Positions 1-8,823 of a stretch of 64,000 nt of DNA are shown here, in pieces. The position numbers and the translations under genes are program-made. The stretch is taken from the NCBI GenBank assembly GCA_036400075.1, contig DASWLV010000002.1, forward strand, positions 124,001 to 188,000, in the 5' to 3' direction. This DNA is from JALZCH01 sp036400075 (GTDB taxonomy: Bacteria > Acidobacteriota > Blastocatellia > Pyrinomonadales > Pyrinomonadaceae). The first letter of the stretch is position 1. Every line of letters begins with the position of its first letter. The notes under the pieces are model-generated. The model did no database searches, was not told where the DNA came from, and was given only the letters and a program-made list of their open reading frames with translations.

Positions 1-1692
1 AAACGCGACGAAAAACGCGCCCGCCGTTTGTTCCGCAGCGCCGCCGAAGAATTGATTCTGGCGCAAGCCGAATTTGAAAAAATACAAGGCGAAATGCCGT
101 TTATGTCTATGCAAATGTCGCAGCCGCGCCATTTGATTTTGCAGATGGTCTCGCGGCGCGACCCTGATTTGGCGCTCGAATTATTGATCTTGACGCGGTC
201 GGCGCAGCTCGCCGCCGAAATGCAAAAAGCCGCCGCCGAAGCCGCCGCTGCAAGCGGGCAGCAGCCCGCCCAGGCGCGAAACGAACCAGCGCAGATGCCC
301 GGTTTTGAAAGCAAATTTTTGGTGCAAAACGAATTGCGGCTCGAACAATCCTTCGCCGCGATGGCGGCGCAAAACGATCCGCAGCGCGCAGTAAAATTGC
401 TTCGAGAAAATCTGGCTAAAAACGGCGTTACCGGCGAAATTTGGAACTCTCTGCAAAGGCTTCATTTAAAAGACGAAGAAGCGGCGAAAACATTACTTGC
501 CGACGCTGTTGCGAAACTGCTCGAATCCGATTTATCGAAAAAGGAAAACGAACGCCAAGCCGCCGCGCAGTTTCTGATGCGGTTTTCCGTTGTCAGACCT
601 CCGTCAATCGTTCCGCCGAGAACGGTAACGGAAACTACGGCGACAACAGCCAAAAAGACTCCGTTCCAGCCCGACGATAAAATGCTGCGCGACGTTGCCG
701 GAAAAATAATTGACGCTTTTCTCCAAGCCAAAAATTTTACGTCGTTGAATGAAATAAATCGTTTGCTCCCGACGCTTGAAAAACTCGTCCCGGAACGCGC
801 CGCCGCGCTACGTCAAAAACAAGCGTCGCTGAAAAAAACTATGACCGGCGAACAGACTCAGCAGATGGAAACGCAGAACGCGATTAGCAACCCGAACGCC
901 GCGCCGGAAGAGCGAATAAAAAACGCGCTGAAAGCGATGCCCGGAATGCGTCAAATGATTTATCGGGGCGCGGTTACACAAATGGTTCAAAACGGCGAAG
1001 CCGAGCGCGCCCGTCAGCTTTTGGCGGAAGCTCCGGCGGGAGTCGAACGCGATAAAGCGCTCGAACTGCTCGATTCGCTCGTTGCTCAAAAAGCCGTTAA
1101 AGACGGTAAATTCGACGAAGCCAGAAAAGTTATTGGCAAAATAACGAACAAAAGCGCGCAAATCGAACAGCTCGTTTTACTGGCGCGTTCCTTTCACGCC
1201 AAAAACACAAAAGAAGACCGGGAAGCTGCCGCCGGATTGATGGACGAAGCCGCTCGTTTGATCGAAGACGTGCCGCAAAGCGAAGAAGAAACCAACGCGC
1301 TGCTCTCGCTCGTCGCCGCTTACGCCGTCGTCGAACCGAATCGAGCTTTTCTGCTGCTTGACCCGCTCGTTGAACAAGCCAATGAAGTGATGCAGGCGAC
1401 TGCCGTTCTGAGCAAATATAACAAACGCGATATTCGTTTTCGCAGCGGCGAAATGTCTTATGTTTTCGGAGTCGGGCGCGCGCAATCGAGCCTCTGGCGT
1501 TTTCGTCGGGAATTAAACTTGCTCGCCGCCGCAGATTTTGAACGCACACGAAATTTGACCGACAGATTTACCCGCCAAGATATGCAAATTCTGGCTCGGT
1601 TGACGCTGGCGCAAAGCATTTTGCAGGAAAGAAACGAAATTGAAGGCGCGGGCATCGGAAGTTCGGGGGCGATGGTTACTCCCACATATTAA
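1..1692 (+). CDS. Uncharacterised helical-repeat protein, 5' partial
   Basis: The frame is open from base 1 with arginine/lysine-rich codons before the first possible in-window start, so the gene begins upstream of the window and only the C-terminal 564 or so residues are present. It is rich in Ala, Glu, Arg and Gln and reads as an almost continuous set of amphipathic helices with TPR-like spacing, for example the segments around EERIKNALKAMPGM and NKSAQIEQLVLLARSF. No catalytic motif and no membrane segment was seen in the visible part. It ends at TAA before a convergent small gene. I do not recognise a named family. The composition suggests an alpha-solenoid or TPR-like periplasmic or cytoplasmic scaffold, which is inference only. 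Confidence 0.8.
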   Translation, partial: KRDEKRARRLFRSAAEELILAQAEFEKIQGEMPFMSMQMSQPRHLILQMVSRRDPDLALELLILTRSAQLAAEMQKAAAEAAAASGQQPAQARNEPAQMPGFESKFLVQNELRLEQSFAAMAAQNDPQRAVKLLRENLAKNGVTGEIWNSLQRLHLKDEEAAKTLLADAVAKLLESDLSKKENERQAAAQFLMRFSVVRPPSIVPPRTVTETTATTAKKTPFQPDDKMLRDVAGKIIDAFLQAKNFTSLNEINRLLPTLEKLVPERAAALRQKQASLKKTMTGEQTQQMETQNAISNPNAAPEERIKNALKAMPGMRQMIYRGAVTQMVQNGEAERARQLLAEAPAGVERDKALELLDSLVAQKAVKDGKFDEARKVIGKITNKSAQIEQLVLLARSFHAKNTKEDREAAAGLMDEAARLIEDVPQSEEETNALLSLVAAYAVVEPNRAFLLLDPLVEQANEVMQATAVLSKYNKRDIRFRSGEMSYVFGVGRAQSSLWRFRRELNLLAAADFERTRNLTDRFTRQDMQILARLTLAQSILQERNEIEGAGIGSSGAMVTPTY

Positions 1693-1778
1693 CCGGAAAT
1701 TAGCTATTTGAATCGGAATGTCACTGTTGACTTAATACGGGAAGAAATAATTTCCTCCTGTAAATCTCTTGACGGTTT

Positions 1779-2042
1779 TCAAACAAAGCTTGTATTAAGC
1801 AAAGAGCCGAGACAAATGAGCGGCAAGCCGTCGTCGGTGATTATCGAATGCAGCGCGCCGATGTCCTTGAGGGCGAAAATCTTTTCGGCTGTCGTTTCAC
1901 AAAGCGCGGCTGCTTCTGCGGGTTCGACAAACTCAGAGTCTGCGCTGCACTCGGCGCAAAAAACCGAAACGCTGTGCAGGCGACAAGCGACGACCCGCGT
2001 ACGCTCGATTTCAATCACGATTTCTCTCACTTTTTTCATCAT
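1779..2042 (-). CDS. Small CxxC protein with possible HTH-like segment
   Basis: An 87-residue protein on the minus strand, convergent with the partial gene to its left and divergent from the winged-helix gene to its right. It opens with MMKK (the second Met at 2039 is an equally good start) and a strand-rich segment. A single CAEC motif follows (residues about 29-32), then a Glu/Ala-rich helix pair, AEAAALCETTAEKIFALKDI, that resembles the helix-turn-helix of excisionase/MerR-like small proteins. The CxxC could hold half of a zinc site. Codon use matches the neighbours, and the opposite-strand frames here look like shadows. Function unknown; a small regulator or anti-sigma-like protein is possible. 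Confidence 0.6.
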   Translation of the reverse strand: MMKKVREIVIEIERTRVVACRLHSVSVFCAECSADSEFVEPAEAAALCETTAEKIFALKDIGALHSIITDDGLPLICLGSLLNTSFV

Positions 2043-2219
2043 TCATTTTTCGTTTCCCGTTCAGAGAAATTAGATTTTTAATTTTTGCCGTTTGGCGTTA
2101 CAATCGGTGCGCGGTTTTCTCTTAAACGGCGGAAACTCAAACGTTTGCAACGTATTCATTGATAGCTGAACCAACCGTGCGGAATCTTTAGAAAGTTCTG
2201 ATTTTTTTCTGAATAAGTT

Positions 2220-4028
2220 ATGAACGGGAAAAAACTCTACGAATTCGGCAGATTTAAGCTCGACGCTGAAGAACGTCTGCTGTTCGACGGCGCAAACTCG
2301 ATTCAGCTCCCGCCGAAAATCTTCGACACGCTTCTGATGCTGGTTGAAAACGCCGGGCGGTCGGTGGAAAAAGACGCGATGATGCGGCAAATCTGGTCCG
2401 ACAGCTTTGTCGAAGAAAACAATCTGGCGCAAAACATTTCAATTTTGCGGAAAACTTTGGGCGATGTCGGTTTTATCGAAACCGTCCCGAAACGCGGTTA
2501 TCGTTTTGCCGCGCAGGTTCGAATAATCGAAGACGCGCCCAATCGTTTCGTCGCCGAACGCACGAGCTTTCGCGTTCGAGAAACGAATAGTTTTGAAGAG
2601 GAGAAGAGGAGAAAAGGAGAAGAGGAAATAGAATCAATCAGTTCAAAAGATTCCTTTTCTCCCTTTTCCACTTCTCTGGAATTAGCGCCCGCCAAACCTG
2701 AAACCCGCTACGCGCAAAACGGCGATGTAAACATTGCTTATCAGGTCGTTGGAGACGGCGATTTGGATGTCGTTTTCGTGATGGGCTGGGTTTCGCATCT
2801 CGAATATTTTTGGGAAGAACCGTATTTTGCCGCATTTTTAAACCGTCTCGCATCATTTTCGCGTTTGATTCTGTTCGATAAACGTGGAACCGGATTGTCA
2901 GACCGCGTTCCGGTTAATGAGCTGCCCACGCTCGAACAAAGAATGGAAGACGTTCACGCCGTAATGGACGCGGTCGGCTCGGAACGAGCGGCGTTAATCG
3001 GCGTTTCCGAAGGCGGACCGATGTGCAGTCTTTTTGCCGCAACTTACCCCGAAAGAACGCTCGCTTTGACGATGATCGGAACTTACGCCAAACGAATTTG
3101 GGCTGAAGATTATCCGTGGGCGCCGACTGCGGAACAACGCGAGCGATTTTACGAATTGATGCGCCGCGATTGGGGAAAGCCGGTCGGAATCGAAGACCGC
3201 GCGCCTTCGTTGGCAAACGACGAACATTTTCGCAACTGGTGGGCGACTTATTTGAGAATGGGCGCAAGTCCCGGCGCGGCGCTGGCTCTGACGAAAATGA
3301 ACGCCGACATTGACGTGCGCCACGTTTTGCCGACAATCCAAGTGCCGACTCTGGTGATTCACCGCAGCGGCGACGCTTGCTTAAAAGTCGAAGAAGGCAG
3401 ATTTGTCGCCTCGCAGATTCCCGGCTGCAAATACGTCGAATTGCCCGGCGTTGACCATTTGCCGTTTGTCGGAAATCAGGAAGAAATTCTCGAAGAAATC
3501 GAAGAATTTTTAACCGGCGTTCGTCACGCGCCCGAATACGACAGCGTTCTGGCGACCGTGATGCAGCTCTGCATCGTCAACCCGGCGCAACAGGCTGAAA
3601 TTTTCGGACGCGAGCGCTGGGAGAACATCGTTTCGCGTTCGGCAAATTTCGTCCGACATCAAATCCAGCTTTTCAAAGGACGCGAAGTTTCCTACAACGA
3701 ACACGGCGTGCTGGCGACTTTTGACGGTCCGGCACGCGCCGTCCGCTGCGCTCAGGCGATTTCAAATTCTGCGCAGCGTTTGGGAATTCGCGTCAAAACA
3801 GGACTTCACACCGGCGAATGCGATTTAATCGGTGAAAAAGTCGGCGGCGTCGCCGTCCGCCTTGCAGAAGCCGTAGCCGAAGAAGCGGCAATCGGCGAAA
3901 TTCTCGTTTCGCGAACGGTCAAAGATTTGGTCGCCGGTTCAGGTTTGCAGTTCGCCGAATACGGCGTTAAATCTTTTGCAAATTTGCCGGGCGAATGGCA
4001 GCTTTTCAAAGTAAAAGAAAATATTTAA
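2220..4028 (+). CDS. Winged-helix / alpha-beta hydrolase / degenerate nucleotidyl cyclase protein
   Basis: A 602-residue soluble protein with three modules. Residues 1-100 form an OmpR/CadC-type winged-helix DNA-binding domain (VPKRGYRF near the wing). Residues 165-435 form an alpha/beta hydrolase with nucleophile elbow GVSEGG (Ser263), likely acid Asp385 and His413 in VDH. Residues 440-600 align with a class III adenylate/guanylate cyclase domain (LATFDGPARAVRCA, KTGLHTGECDLIGEKVGG). The linker at 120-155 is charged and low-complexity. In the cyclase part both metal-binding aspartates are replaced: the usual FTDIVGS reads MQLCIVN (Cys451) and the usual GDG reads EHG (His495). I therefore expect no cyclase activity. 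The hydrolase triad looks intact. There is no membrane segment, so this would be a one-component cytoplasmic regulator responding to a ligand or substrate of the hydrolase fold. This role is inferred. Confidence 0.88.
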   Translation: MNGKKLYEFGRFKLDAEERLLFDGANSIQLPPKIFDTLLMLVENAGRSVEKDAMMRQIWSDSFVEENNLAQNISILRKTLGDVGFIETVPKRGYRFAAQVRIIEDAPNRFVAERTSFRVRETNSFEEEKRRKGEEEIESISSKDSFSPFSTSLELAPAKPETRYAQNGDVNIAYQVVGDGDLDVVFVMGWVSHLEYFWEEPYFAAFLNRLASFSRLILFDKRGTGLSDRVPVNELPTLEQRMEDVHAVMDAVGSERAALIGVSEGGPMCSLFAATYPERTLALTMIGTYAKRIWAEDYPWAPTAEQRERFYELMRRDWGKPVGIEDRAPSLANDEHFRNWWATYLRMGASPGAALALTKMNADIDVRHVLPTIQVPTLVIHRSGDACLKVEEGRFVASQIPGCKYVELPGVDHLPFVGNQEEILEEIEEFLTGVRHAPEYDSVLATVMQLCIVNPAQQAEIFGRERWENIVSRSANFVRHQIQLFKGREVSYNEHGVLATFDGPARAVRCAQAISNSAQRLGIRVKTGLHTGECDLIGEKVGGVAVRLAEAVAEEAAIGEILVSRTVKDLVAGSGLQFAEYGVKSFANLPGEWQLFKVKENI

Positions 4029-4357
4029 TTCTATTTTGCACCAACAACCGGGCTGCCGCGTTTGGAGGCAGGCGCAAAATTCGGTAAAACGCCAAAGGCA
4101 AAGCCGGAAGCAGCAGCCTCGAAATCGCGTGTTTGGAATGAAACTCTGTAAATCGCTTTTTTCTCATAATAGCCACAAAAGCTTTACGGTTTCTGCGTCA
4201 ATTACCCCAATAAATCCCGAATTCTTTTATTATTTTTTCACGATAAACGACAAGTATCGAAATTGCAGCGTTTTTCTTTTTCAAAATGAAGGAAGATTCA
4301 AAAAACAGTTGACCTAACCGCTTTTTCGCTGTTTACTTGTTTCAAACCTAGATAAAA
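4029..4357. other. Intergenic region without a convincing gene
   Basis: A 329-bp gap between the regulator and the permease. A plus-strand open frame exists here, but its composition (basic at the start, then Phe/Tyr/Asn-rich AT-rich translation) does not look like a protein. The second half is AT-rich and probably carries the permease promoter. No clear -35/-10 pair and no hairpin with a T-tract was recognised. Confidence 0.5.
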
Positions 4358-6151
4358 ATGAATCCGATTGCCGTTACATTGATTTTGTTGCTGGTCGCCG
4401 TCATTCTCTTTGCGCTAGAGAAGATTCCGGTTGATATTGTCGCTATTTTGCTCGTCATCGGTTTGGTTATGACCGGCGTTTTGACGATTCAGGAAGGCGT
4501 TGCCGGTTTTGGCAACGACATTATCATCACGATTGCCGGGCTTTTTATTTTAACCGGCGGGCTGGTCAAAACCGGAATCGTTGATGAAGTCGGTCGCAGA
4601 CTTCATCGAATTGCGGGAAGCAACGAGTTTTTGCTGACGATTTTGATTATGGTTGTCGCCGCGCTTTGCGCCTCGGTTTTAAAAAACACGACGACCACAG
4701 CGATGTTCGTTCCGGTCGTCATGGGACTTGCCGAACGTGCAAAGGTCGCGCCTTCAAAGCTGTTGATGCCGCTCGCTTTCGGCGCAATTCTTGGCGGAAC
4801 CTGCACGCTTATCGGAACTTCAACGAATCTGGCGGTCTCTGGGGCAATGTCGCGTTACGGAATGCAGCCGCTTTCAATGTTCGAGTTAACGCCGGTCGGT
4901 CTGGCGATTGTCGGAATCGGGCTGTTTTATATGTTGTTTGTCGGGCGATTTCTAGTTCCCCGGACAACGAATGCAGAGTCAATCACCGAGCAATATCAAA
5001 TCCGCGATTATATTTCCGAGCTTCTGGTTTTGCCCGAATCCAAAGTCGTCGGCAAAACGCTGACCGAAGCTAATTTTTACACCGAATACGTTTTAAACGT
5101 CATTGGAATTATTCGCGGCGGACATCAACGTCTTGCGCCGGGCGCGCAGGAGCGCATCGAATCCGGCGATTTGCTGATTGTCGAAGGCAAAATCAGCGAT
5201 ATTCTGCAAATCAAGGCGCAAGCCGGGCTTGAAATCAAACCGGATTTTAAGCTCAACGACAATTATCTTGAAGGCGGCGACATAGAGCTTTTCGAGGTAA
5301 TGGTAATGCGCGGCTCGCAGTTTGTCGGGCGCACGCTCAAAAATCTGAATTTGCGGCAGCGATTCGGCTTGACGGTTTTAGCCGTCAGCCGCCATCGTTC
5401 GACATTCCTCGAAAAACTCAGCCAGATTCCGCTGCGTTTCGGCGACGTTTTGCTCGTGCAGGGAAAACGCGAAGTTATCGAGCCGCTTGTAGTTGACGGG
5501 CAGGTAATTTTGCTCGAAGAAGTCTCCAATCGCGAGCGGCGCACGGAAAAACGAAAATGGGCTTTGCTCGCTTTCGGCACGTTTTTGCTTCTCTCGCTTT
5601 CAAAATATTTTTTGAACGTCGAAATTCCGCTCGCCATCGCCGTTCTCATCGGCTCGCTGATTTTGCTGGCGACGCAAACCATACGTTACGAAGAGCTTTA
5701 TTCGCTGATTGATTGGCGTTTGATTGTTCTTATCGCCTGTATGATTTCGTTTGGAACGGCGATGGAAAAAACCAGCGCGGACAAATATCTCGCCGGAATG
5801 ATTAACGTCTATTTCGGTCAGTACGGTGCATTTGCTTTACTTGCCGGATTCTTTGCCCTGACCGTTGCGCTGACGCAGCCGATGTCAAATCAGGCAGCCG
5901 CGCTTGTCGTTTTGCCCGTAGCGGTGCAGTCGGCGGTCGCGCTCGGATTAAATCCGCGCACTTTCGCAGTTGCGGTCACTTACGCCGCTTCGTGTTCTTT
6001 TATCACACCGCTCGAACCCGCTTGCGTTCTTATCTACACGCCCGGGCGATACAGGTTTTTCGATTTCGTCAAAGTCGGCACAATTCTGACAATTGCGGTT
6101 TTCTTTATCGTAATGTGGCTCGTCCCGATTTTCTGGAGCTTTAATAAATAA
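4358..6151 (+). CDS. SLC13/DASS-type anion permease with two TrkA-C domains
   Basis: A 597-residue inner-membrane transporter. Membrane helices fill residues 1-200 and 405-597. Between them are two tandem RCK/TrkA-C regulatory domains (about 219-300 and 310-385, each ending in a GDLLIVEG or GDVLLVQG-type strand). The signature of the ion-transporter/SLC13 superfamily is clear: NTTTT at 110-114 and IGTSTNLAVS at 152-161, with the matching repeat half MSNQAAALVVLP near residue 512. Proteins of this layout carry sulfate, di- or tricarboxylates or other anions, usually driven by Na+ or H+. The substrate cannot be read from sequence. The TrkA-C pair suggests ligand gating. The gene stands alone and is followed by an inverted repeat and then the blaI promoter. 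Confidence 0.88.
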   Translation: MNPIAVTLILLLVAVILFALEKIPVDIVAILLVIGLVMTGVLTIQEGVAGFGNDIIITIAGLFILTGGLVKTGIVDEVGRRLHRIAGSNEFLLTILIMVVAALCASVLKNTTTTAMFVPVVMGLAERAKVAPSKLLMPLAFGAILGGTCTLIGTSTNLAVSGAMSRYGMQPLSMFELTPVGLAIVGIGLFYMLFVGRFLVPRTTNAESITEQYQIRDYISELLVLPESKVVGKTLTEANFYTEYVLNVIGIIRGGHQRLAPGAQERIESGDLLIVEGKISDILQIKAQAGLEIKPDFKLNDNYLEGGDIELFEVMVMRGSQFVGRTLKNLNLRQRFGLTVLAVSRHRSTFLEKLSQIPLRFGDVLLVQGKREVIEPLVVDGQVILLEEVSNRERRTEKRKWALLAFGTFLLLSLSKYFLNVEIPLAIAVLIGSLILLATQTIRYEELYSLIDWRLIVLIACMISFGTAMEKTSADKYLAGMINVYFGQYGAFALLAGFFALTVALTQPMSNQAAALVVLPVAVQSAVALGLNPRTFAVAVTYAASCSFITPLEPACVLIYTPGRYRFFDFVKVGTILTIAVFFIVMWLVPIFWSFNK

Positions 6152-6160
6152 AAAACACCG

Positions 6161-6208
6161 CAGAGACACGGAGACTTTATTGTTTTTCTCTGTGTCTCCG
6201 TGTCTCTG
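6161..6208. repeat. Inverted repeat with 14-bp arms
   Basis: Perfect arms cagagacacggaga (6161-6174) and tctccgtgtctctg (6195-6208) enclose a 20-base AT-rich loop just past the permease stop. The transcript could fold into a strong hairpin, but on the plus strand it is followed by A residues rather than a T-tract, so it is not a classical terminator. Repeats of this wording occur between genes in many unrelated bacteria (general knowledge, not checked here). Confidence 0.7.
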
Positions 6209-6232
6209 TGATAAAAAAAGTTGAAAATAAAG

Positions 6233-6268
6233 TTGACATACGAAGAACTTCGTATTAAGGTCTTCGTA
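6233..6268 (+). promoter_or_regulatory. Promoter with BlaI/MecI-type operator
   Basis: TTGACA at 6233-6238 is a consensus -35. The best -10 candidate, TAAGGT at 6256-6261, sits 17 bp away and is weak. Immediately after the -35 lies a palindrome with 7-bp arms tacgaag/cttcgta and a 2-bp spacer (6239-6254). A third identical half-site, cttcgta, follows at 6262-6268, 14 bp downstream. A dyad of this kind overlapping the promoter directly before a BlaI-family gene is the normal autoregulatory arrangement, so BlaI binding here is a good inference. Confidence 0.75.
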
Positions 6269-6281
6269 GGTAATCCGAGTT

Positions 6282-6671
6282 ATGCCAAGACAACACATTC
6301 AAAAACCGACTGAAGCCGAATTGGAGATTCTTACGATTCTCTGGCAGCGCGAAACTGCGACCGTCAGAGAAGTCCACGAAATCATCAGCGAGCGGCGACC
6401 GACCGCTTACACCACGGTTTTAAAAACGCTCCAAATTATGACCGAGAAAAGTTTGGTTGAGCGCGAAACCGAGCAAAAAGCGCACGTTTACCGTGCGAAA
6501 ATCGAGCAGGCGGCGACCGAGCGCACTTTTGCCGAAGATTTGCTCGACCGTGTTTTCGGCGGTTCGGCGGCGCAGCTCGTGATGCGCGTTTTGGAAACCA
6601 AACCCGCGAGCGATGAAGAGTTGGCACAAATCAGGCAGATGCTGGACGAAGCGGAAGGACGGGAAAAATGA
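6282..6671 (+). CDS. blaI: BlaI/MecI family transcriptional repressor
   Basis: A 129-residue protein with the family's N-terminal winged helix (TEAELEILTILWQRETATVREV, abbreviated here as the TEAELEIL...WQRE segment at residues 7-25; then RPTAYTTVLKTLQIM). The C-terminal helical dimerisation segment runs about 75-125. Members bind a dyad as dimers and are released when a membrane M56 metallopeptidase signals their cleavage. Its stop overlaps the start of the M56 gene by 4 bp, so the two are translationally coupled. The promoter upstream carries the matching palindrome. Despite the family name, nothing here proves a link to beta-lactams, because the partner sensor lacks a penicillin-binding domain. 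Confidence 0.92.
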   Translation: MPRQHIQKPTEAELEILTILWQRETATVREVHEIISERRPTAYTTVLKTLQIMTEKSLVERETEQKAHVYRAKIEQAATERTFAEDLLDRVFGGSAAQLVMRVLETKPASDEELAQIRQMLDEAEGREK

Positions 6672-8752
6672 ATTTTGAATTTTTAATTAATTCGTCGCTG
6701 ATCGAAAATCTAGGCTGGACGCTGGCGCATTCGCTCTGGCAAATTTCGGCAATCGCCGCGCTCTGTTTTCTCGGATTAAAAGCGGCGCGAAACGCAACCG
6801 CGAATTTCCGTTATTTGCTCGCCTGCGCGGCTTTGTTTTTAACGCTCTGTTTGCCCGCCTTAACTTTCGTCTGGTTTGCAAACGCGCCGACAGAAACGAC
6901 TGCAAACGCTTTTGCCGCAAAAACAAACGGCAAGAAGATTACGGTTAAAAAGCCGATACCAGACGGCAATTTGGCGGTGATTGAAAAAAACGAATCGGAA
7001 GTGATTGCTAATTCTTCGCCCATTTATTCTTTAGAAAATCTTCAAACGCATTTTGAAAATTACTTTGTCCCGAATTTGCCTGTTTTGGTCTGGTTCTGGC
7101 TGGCTGGAGTTTTGTTTTTTGCCGCGCGAACCGGCGGCGGTTTGTGGCATTTGCACAATTTGAAAACAAAAAAAATCGCCGAGCCAAGCTCGGAATGGCA
7201 GCGACAATTCGCGCGTTTGTGCGGTGAAATCGGAGTTTCGGCGAAAGCCAAGCTGCGCGAATCGGCGCAAGTCGCCGCGCCGGTCGTCGTCGGTTGGCTC
7301 AAACCCGTGGTTTTGATTCCGAGTGGCGCTTTTTTTGGAGTTACGCCCGCACAATTGGAAGCGATTATCGTTCACGAATTGATGCATGTTCGGCGCGCGG
7401 ATTTTCTGGTTAATTTTCTGCAAACGCTCGTCGAGATTCTGCTTTTTTATCACCCGTGCGTGTGGTGGATTTCGCGTGAAATACGGCGTGAGCGCGAGTT
7501 TGTCTGCGACGATTTGGTCGTTCAATTTTACGGCGAGCCGCTTGCTTACGCCCGTGCGCTCGCAAACTTGGAACAGTTTCGCCAAACGGCGAAACAAAAC
7601 GCGCCGCAGTTTTCACTGGCGGCAAACGGAGGAAATTTAATGAAAAGAATTCAAAGAATTTTACAAAAAGAAACCGAGACGAGCGCTCGTGCCAATTCGC
7701 TTTGGTCGGCTGGACTGGCTTTTGTGCTTATCTCGGCGTTTCTGTTAACTGCATTTTGGGGCAAAAACGAAGTCGCTGTCAATGCTCAAAGCAAAAAAGC
7801 CGACAAACGAATGGCAATCGGCTTTGTCTCGATTCCGCCTGTAGATCGTTCTGAAAACCCGCCGCACGACTCGTTTGCGACGGCGCAGCTTTTGATTGAG
7901 AAACTCAAAAAACACCGTGTTCCGGCAATCGGCTTTTTAACCGGGGCGGCAATTTCCGACGGCAGCAAGCTTTATCCGGTCCGAGCCGAAATCGTTCGCA
8001 ACTGGCGCGACGCTGGTTTTGAAGTCGGTATCGGCGGTTACAAACACATCTGGTTTAACAACACGCCGTTTGACGATTACGCCGCTAATGTGGAGAAAAA
8101 CGAAGCGATTGCGAAAAAGATTCTGGGCGAGAAAAACCAGCAGCTTCGCTATTTCAGTTATCCTTATTTGAACACTGGCAAAACGAACGAGGACAAAGAG
8201 CGTTTTGAAAACTGGCTTGCCGCGCGTGGTTTGCGGTCGGTGAAATACACTTTCGACAATCAGGAATGGATGTATTCTTTCGTTTATGACGCGGCGCGCA
8301 AAGACAACGATTTGAACACGATGAAGGAGATTCGCCGCGAATTTCTCGATTATATGGCGAAAATGCTCCGGCATTACGAAGCGTATTCGCAGGAAATGTT
8401 CAATCGCCAGATTCCGCAAACAATGGTTTTGACTCCGAGCCGACTCGTCGCCGACACGGCTGACGAATTGTTCGGAATGCTCGAAAATCAAGGTTACGCT
8501 TTTGTTTCGATGGACGACGCACAATCGGATGAAGCATATCTGTCGGCGGAAAGCTTCGCGGGCGTGAAATCCGGAATTTCGTGGTTTGAACGCTGGCAAT
8601 TAGCGCAAGGCAAAAAACTGCGCGAGGAACCGGAAGTCAGCAAATCTATAACGGACGCCTGGGAACACGGAAATGTTAAAAATGTACCGCCTCCACCCAA
8701 GCCACCATCACCGCCACCGGCTCCACCGGCTCCGCCTGACGAAAAGCCTTAA
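6668..8752 (+). CDS. M56 (BlaR1-like) membrane peptidase fused to a degenerate polysaccharide-deacetylase domain
   Basis: A 694-residue protein. Residues 1-375 are the M56 sensor-protease unit: helices at about 15-39, 47-70, 139-156 and 344-365, with zinc motif HELMH at 236-240 in VHELMHVRRADF and a conserved EREFVCDD near 275-282. Where BlaR1 carries a penicillin-binding sensor, this protein has residues 381-660, which follow the NodB/polysaccharide-deacetylase pattern (GFVSIPP, HRVPAIGFL, GFEVGIGGYKH, RYFSYPYLNTG). The metal-binding residues are mostly gone: the usual DD after the first strand reads VS, and the usual HTxSH reads GGYKH with only the second His. The tail (674-694) is proline-rich. 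I infer a transducer that binds a glycan or cell-wall ligand without deacetylating it and relieves BlaI repression by proteolysis. It is followed by a terminator. Confidence 0.88.
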   Translation: MNFEFLINSSLIENLGWTLAHSLWQISAIAALCFLGLKAARNATANFRYLLACAALFLTLCLPALTFVWFANAPTETTANAFAAKTNGKKITVKKPIPDGNLAVIEKNESEVIANSSPIYSLENLQTHFENYFVPNLPVLVWFWLAGVLFFAARTGGGLWHLHNLKTKKIAEPSSEWQRQFARLCGEIGVSAKAKLRESAQVAAPVVVGWLKPVVLIPSGAFFGVTPAQLEAIIVHELMHVRRADFLVNFLQTLVEILLFYHPCVWWISREIRREREFVCDDLVVQFYGEPLAYARALANLEQFRQTAKQNAPQFSLAANGGNLMKRIQRILQKETETSARANSLWSAGLAFVLISAFLLTAFWGKNEVAVNAQSKKADKRMAIGFVSIPPVDRSENPPHDSFATAQLLIEKLKKHRVPAIGFLTGAAISDGSKLYPVRAEIVRNWRDAGFEVGIGGYKHIWFNNTPFDDYAANVEKNEAIAKKILGEKNQQLRYFSYPYLNTGKTNEDKERFENWLAARGLRSVKYTFDNQEWMYSFVYDAARKDNDLNTMKEIRREFLDYMAKMLRHYEAYSQEMFNRQIPQTMVLTPSRLVADTADELFGMLENQGYAFVSMDDAQSDEAYLSAESFAGVKSGISWFERWQLAQGKKLREEPEVSKSITDAWEHGNVKNVPPPPKPPSPPPAPPAPPDEKP

Positions 8753-8769
8753 TGTCTAATGGCTAATTT

Positions 8770-8804
8770 AAAAAAGCCGCGCTGATTCCAGCGCAGGCTT
8801 TTTT
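8770..8804. terminator. Bidirectional rho-independent terminator
   Basis: The stem pairs aaaaagccgcgctg with cagcgcaggcttttt around an attc loop (one mismatch). A/T-tracts on both sides let it work for the M56 gene on the plus strand and the BON lipoprotein gene on the minus strand. Confidence 0.85.
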
Positions 8805-8823
8805 ATTGTTCCGTGAAAAAGTT

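Noticed and set aside
4036..4317. Open frame of 93 codons between the regulator and the permease
   Set aside because: Composition is not protein-like, no ribosome site, and no homologue comes to mind; treated as intergenic.
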